A DNA stretch of 64,000 nucleotides, taken from NCBI GenBank assembly GCA_964399535.1, contig CAYNRE010000070.1, positions 310,001 through 374,000 on the forward strand, given 5' to 3'. Positions within the stretch are counted from its first letter, which is position 1. Every line of letters begins with the position of its first letter. Of the stretch, positions 61,736 through 64,000 are shown in pieces. This DNA comes from CAYNRE01 sp964399535. Lineage in GTDB: Bacteria > Planctomycetota > Planctomycetia > Pirellulales > CAYNRE01. The position numbers were made by a program, and so were the translations under genes. The notes under the pieces are model-generated. The model saw only the letters and a program-made list of their open reading frames with translations. It was not told the DNA's origin and searched no databases.

Positions 61736-63196
61736 ATGCACGCCGAAGGTGATTCGTCAGGCCGGTTTACGACCGTTCAGTGGCTCGTACTGATCATGGC
61801 CGCGATCGGCTTCATGTTCGATACCTACGAGATTCTGATGGCGCCGCTGGTGCTGGGGCCCGCGCTGGGCGAGTTGACCGGAGCCCCGCCGGGCGCCCCC
61901 GAGATCCGAAATTGGATCAGCCTGATCTTCTGGACGAGCACCCTATCGGGCGGCGCCTTCGGCCTGATCGGCGGTTACCTGACCGACCGCTTCGGTCGCC
62001 GCCGAGTGCTGACTTGGAGCATCATGCTCTACGCCCTGTCGGCCTGCGGCGCTGCTTTCAGCACCAGCCCGAGCATGCTGCTCGTTCTGCGCTGCACCAC
62101 GTTTATGGGGGTTTGCGTCGAGTTCGTCGCCGCCGTGGCCTGGCTGGCCGAGTTGTTTCCCAACCCGCACCAACGTGAAAAGGTGCTGGGGTATACCCAG
62201 GTGTTTGCCTCGCTGGGGGGCGTGGCCGTAACGGCGGCCAGCACCCTGGCCGTGCAGTTCGGCACCCACCTGCCGGCCATTTACGGCGCCCACTCGAGCT
62301 GGCGCTACACGTTGCTCTCGGGGATGATTCCCGCGATTCCGCTCATCTTGATCCGGCCGTTCCTGCCCGAATCGCCCACCTGGGAACAAAAGCGCCTCGC
62401 GGGCACCCTGCGGCGGCCCAGCTTCGCCGAGTTGTTCGCGCCCGCGCTGCGGCGCGTGACGCTGGTGAGCATGCTGCTTTGTGCTTGTGCGTACGCCACG
62501 GCCTATGGCGCCATTCAGTACACGCCGAGCCAGATCGTGCCGGCCCTGCCCCAGGTGGCGCCGCTGACCCAGGCCAAGCGTGCCAAGGAAGCCGAGATTC
62601 AGGCCGCCCACCAGGAAATGATTTCGCACCCCGAGGGCTCGCCCGAGCGGGCCGCGGCCGCGGCCCGCAAGAAAGCGCTGATTGGCGAGTGGGGCCAGGT
62701 GCGTAAGCCGGCCGAACAGGCCCCGAACGACGTGCAGTTCTTTCAGGAAATGGGGGGGCTGACCGGCCGATTCCTGATGGCCCTGGTTTCGGTCTACGTG
62801 GTGAGCTGTCGCCGGCAGTTGATGTTCTTCCTGCTGCCGGGGCTGGTACTACTGCCGCTGATTTACGCCGGCCCGGGTGTGAACAACCTGGGTCTGTTCA
62901 AATACGGCATGTTCGTCGCCGGGCTGCTGACCGTGGCCCAGTTCAATTTTTTCGGCAACTATCTGCCGCGGGTCTATCCGCTGCACCTGCGGGGCACGGG
63001 CGAGGGTTTCGCGGTGAATTTTGGCGGCCGGGTCGTGGCCTCGTTCGCGTTCCTGGTTACGCCGCTCATCGCCGCGCGAATGCCCGATCAAAAAATGGCC
63101 TATGCCGCGGCCGTCATGGCCGGGGGGCTGTACCTGGCGGCCTTCGTGGCGCACTTCTTCCTGCCCGAGCCCCAGGCTGAAGCCCTGCCCGAATAG
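61736..63196 (+). CDS. MFS transporter, sugar-porter-like
   Basis: Inner-membrane transporter of the major facilitator superfamily, 486 aa from the ATG at 61736 (GGGAAGG about 6 nt upstream). About 12 hydrophobic segments. Family signature GGYLTDRFGRRRVL follows TM2, and RPFLPESPTWEQKRLAG ends the first half, as in PF00083 sugar porters. The central cytoplasmic loop is unusually long and charged (about 275-345, TQAKRAKEAEIQAAHQEM...ARKKALIGEWGQV), probably a helical insert. The second half has PRVYPLHLRGTGEGFAVNFGGR, a motif common in bacterial MFS proteins of the sialic acid/aromatic acid group. Substrate unknown. Confidence 0.92.
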   Translation: MHAEGDSSGRFTTVQWLVLIMAAIGFMFDTYEILMAPLVLGPALGELTGAPPGAPEIRNWISLIFWTSTLSGGAFGLIGGYLTDRFGRRRVLTWSIMLYALSACGAAFSTSPSMLLVLRCTTFMGVCVEFVAAVAWLAELFPNPHQREKVLGYTQVFASLGGVAVTAASTLAVQFGTHLPAIYGAHSSWRYTLLSGMIPAIPLILIRPFLPESPTWEQKRLAGTLRRPSFAELFAPALRRVTLVSMLLCACAYATAYGAIQYTPSQIVPALPQVAPLTQAKRAKEAEIQAAHQEMISHPEGSPERAAAAARKKALIGEWGQVRKPAEQAPNDVQFFQEMGGLTGRFLMALVSVYVVSCRRQLMFFLLPGLVLLPLIYAGPGVNNLGLFKYGMFVAGLLTVAQFNFFGNYLPRVYPLHLRGTGEGFAVNFGGRVVASFAFLVTPLIAARMPDQKMAYAAAVMAGGLYLAAFVAHFFLPEPQAEALPE

Positions 63197-63516
63197 TTGG
63201 GGGGGGGAGGGCAGGAGTCCGCGGGCCATCGCGGGGCTTGCCATCGGCGACGCAAATCCCGGCGGGGGTGGGCGAGGCCCGGGTATTGCTCGCTTCCACC
63301 ACGCTGACCGCCTCAGCGTCAGGGGGAGTCGCGCTCCGTGCTGGAGAGCGCCGCCGATCGGGCATAACATAGCAGGGGAAGACCAGCCGACCGCGGGGGC
63401 CCGGCCCGCGCGGCTGGGGGCGTCGACCACGCGCAAGCCCCCGTGGCCGAGGGCCTGAAACCCGGTGGCGCGCGGCGGCTCATTCACTCTATCCGAGCGG
63501 CGGGAAACACGGGACC
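63197..63516. other. Intergenic region before the radical SAM gene
   Basis: About 320 bases, GC-rich, with short G-runs and no structure I can name. It should hold the promoter for the radical SAM gene; no convincing boxes were seen. Confidence 0.35.
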
Positions 63517-64000
63517 ATGAAAAACGGGGTGCTCGACGAGTATCACCGGTCCCGCGATTTTACGGGGAAGACACTCCGCTCGGCCTGCTACGCGCCGCAG
63601 GTATCGCTGTTCTTCGATACCCTCGGCAGCGTTCAGGCTTGCTGCCAAAACGTGAAGTACCCCCTGGGCAACGTGGCCGTCGACCGCCTGGCCGACATTT
63701 GGAACGGCCCTCGCATTCAAAGCCTGCGCAAGGCCCTGGCCAAGGACAACTTCGCCGCCGGCTGCCAGTTTTGCGAGTGGCAGATTTCGGTCGGCAATTA
63801 CCTGGGCGCCTACACCCGCAATTTCGAGCGCTTCCCGGTGGCCGAGTTGGACCCGGCCTGGCCGCAGATGATGGAGTTCTCGGTCTCCAACACCTGTAAC
63901 CTGGAATGCGTGATGTGCAAGGGAGAGTTCTCCTCGCTGATTCGCTCCAATCGCGAGAAGCTGCCCCCGCTGCCCAAGGCCTACGGCGACCAGTTCTTCG
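63517..64000 (+). CDS. Twitch/SPASM-type radical SAM protein (C-terminus beyond window)
   Basis: 161 complete codons before the window ends. The N-terminal region has SPASM/twitch-like cysteines (C24 in SACYAPQ, C42-C43 in VQACCQNV, C83/C86 in GCQFCEW) that usually bind an auxiliary Fe-S cluster, with LADIWNGPRIQSLRKAL between them. The radical SAM motif is C127-N-L-E-C131-V-M-C134 in VSNTCNLECVMCKGE. A SPASM-like segment ahead of the radical SAM core suggests the twitch-domain type with two such modules. Such enzymes modify peptides, sugars or cofactors; the substrate is not readable here. The ATG at 63517 has GGGAAAC upstream. The gene continues past the right edge. Confidence 0.87.
   Translation, partial: MKNGVLDEYHRSRDFTGKTLRSACYAPQVSLFFDTLGSVQACCQNVKYPLGNVAVDRLADIWNGPRIQSLRKALAKDNFAAGCQFCEWQISVGNYLGAYTRNFERFPVAELDPAWPQMMEFSVSNTCNLECVMCKGEFSSLIRSNREKLPPLPKAYGDQFF

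Overview
The window is GC-rich bacterial chromosome from the Planctomycetota, most likely the order Pirellulales or a close relative. The evidence is a set of genes typical of that phylum. These are a PVC-type secreted dehydrogenase with HEAT repeats and a C-terminal CxxCH, a DUF1559 pilin-like protein, a DUF1080 protein, a sulfatase, a PQQ-like membrane propeller, an 'LEPRLLLA' adhesin with ELWxxDGTxxGT repeats and a dockerin-like tail, and a redoxin/cytochrome/copper-monooxygenase fusion. Nothing indicates a plasmid or phage; the layout is core metabolism with small accessory islands.

Layout. 1-5.5 kb: ammonium transporter (cut by the left edge), ThuA-like protein, then lemA, an M48 membrane protease and a small membrane protein. 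5.5-14 kb: malQ, the PVC dehydrogenase, and an overlapping oleC-oleD pair. 14-19.5 kb: a minus-strand information-processing cluster dnaX-ybaB-recR followed by rpoN, with an SRP RNA of the long, Alu-domain type upstream of dnaX (19207-19464). 19.5-28.4 kb: metallophosphoesterase, AAA ATPase, aconitase, DUF1559 protein and CBS-domain protein. 28.4-31 kb: an enolase-fold gene and ispH, bracketed by two copies of a 156-bp element with terminal inverted repeats. 31-34.2 kb: pyrB-pyrC-NYN nuclease operon. 34.5-42 kb: secreted and envelope proteins. 42.4-43.5 kb: a HTH/PIN toxin-antitoxin pair of visibly lower GC. 43.6-55.5 kb: xylA, a conserved unknown, sulfatase, SDR, pyruvate kinase, HAD phosphatase, DUF1080, BaiN-type flavoprotein and dihydrolipoyl dehydrogenase. 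55.6-64 kb: ilvD, an eight-unit array of 108-bp hairpin repeats, a ketosynthase-like protein lacking its catalytic cysteine, a secreted protein, an MFS transporter and a truncated radical SAM gene at the right edge.

Functional links. pyrB and pyrC give consecutive pyrimidine steps. dnaX/ybaB/recR is the classic replication-repair set, here with the SRP RNA upstream as in Bacillus. LemA and the M48 protease form a recurrent envelope module. OleC and OleD catalyse two of the four steps of long-chain olefin synthesis; OleA and OleB are not in the window. Lpd, aconitase and pyruvate kinase are scattered central-carbon genes.

Most worth a second look: the hairpin array (57636-58473) beside the cysteine-less ketosynthase, the paired 156-bp elements, the enolase-fold protein with a dismantled active site, the SRP RNA, and the orphan oleCD pair. 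All assignments come from reading the sequence; no database search was run.
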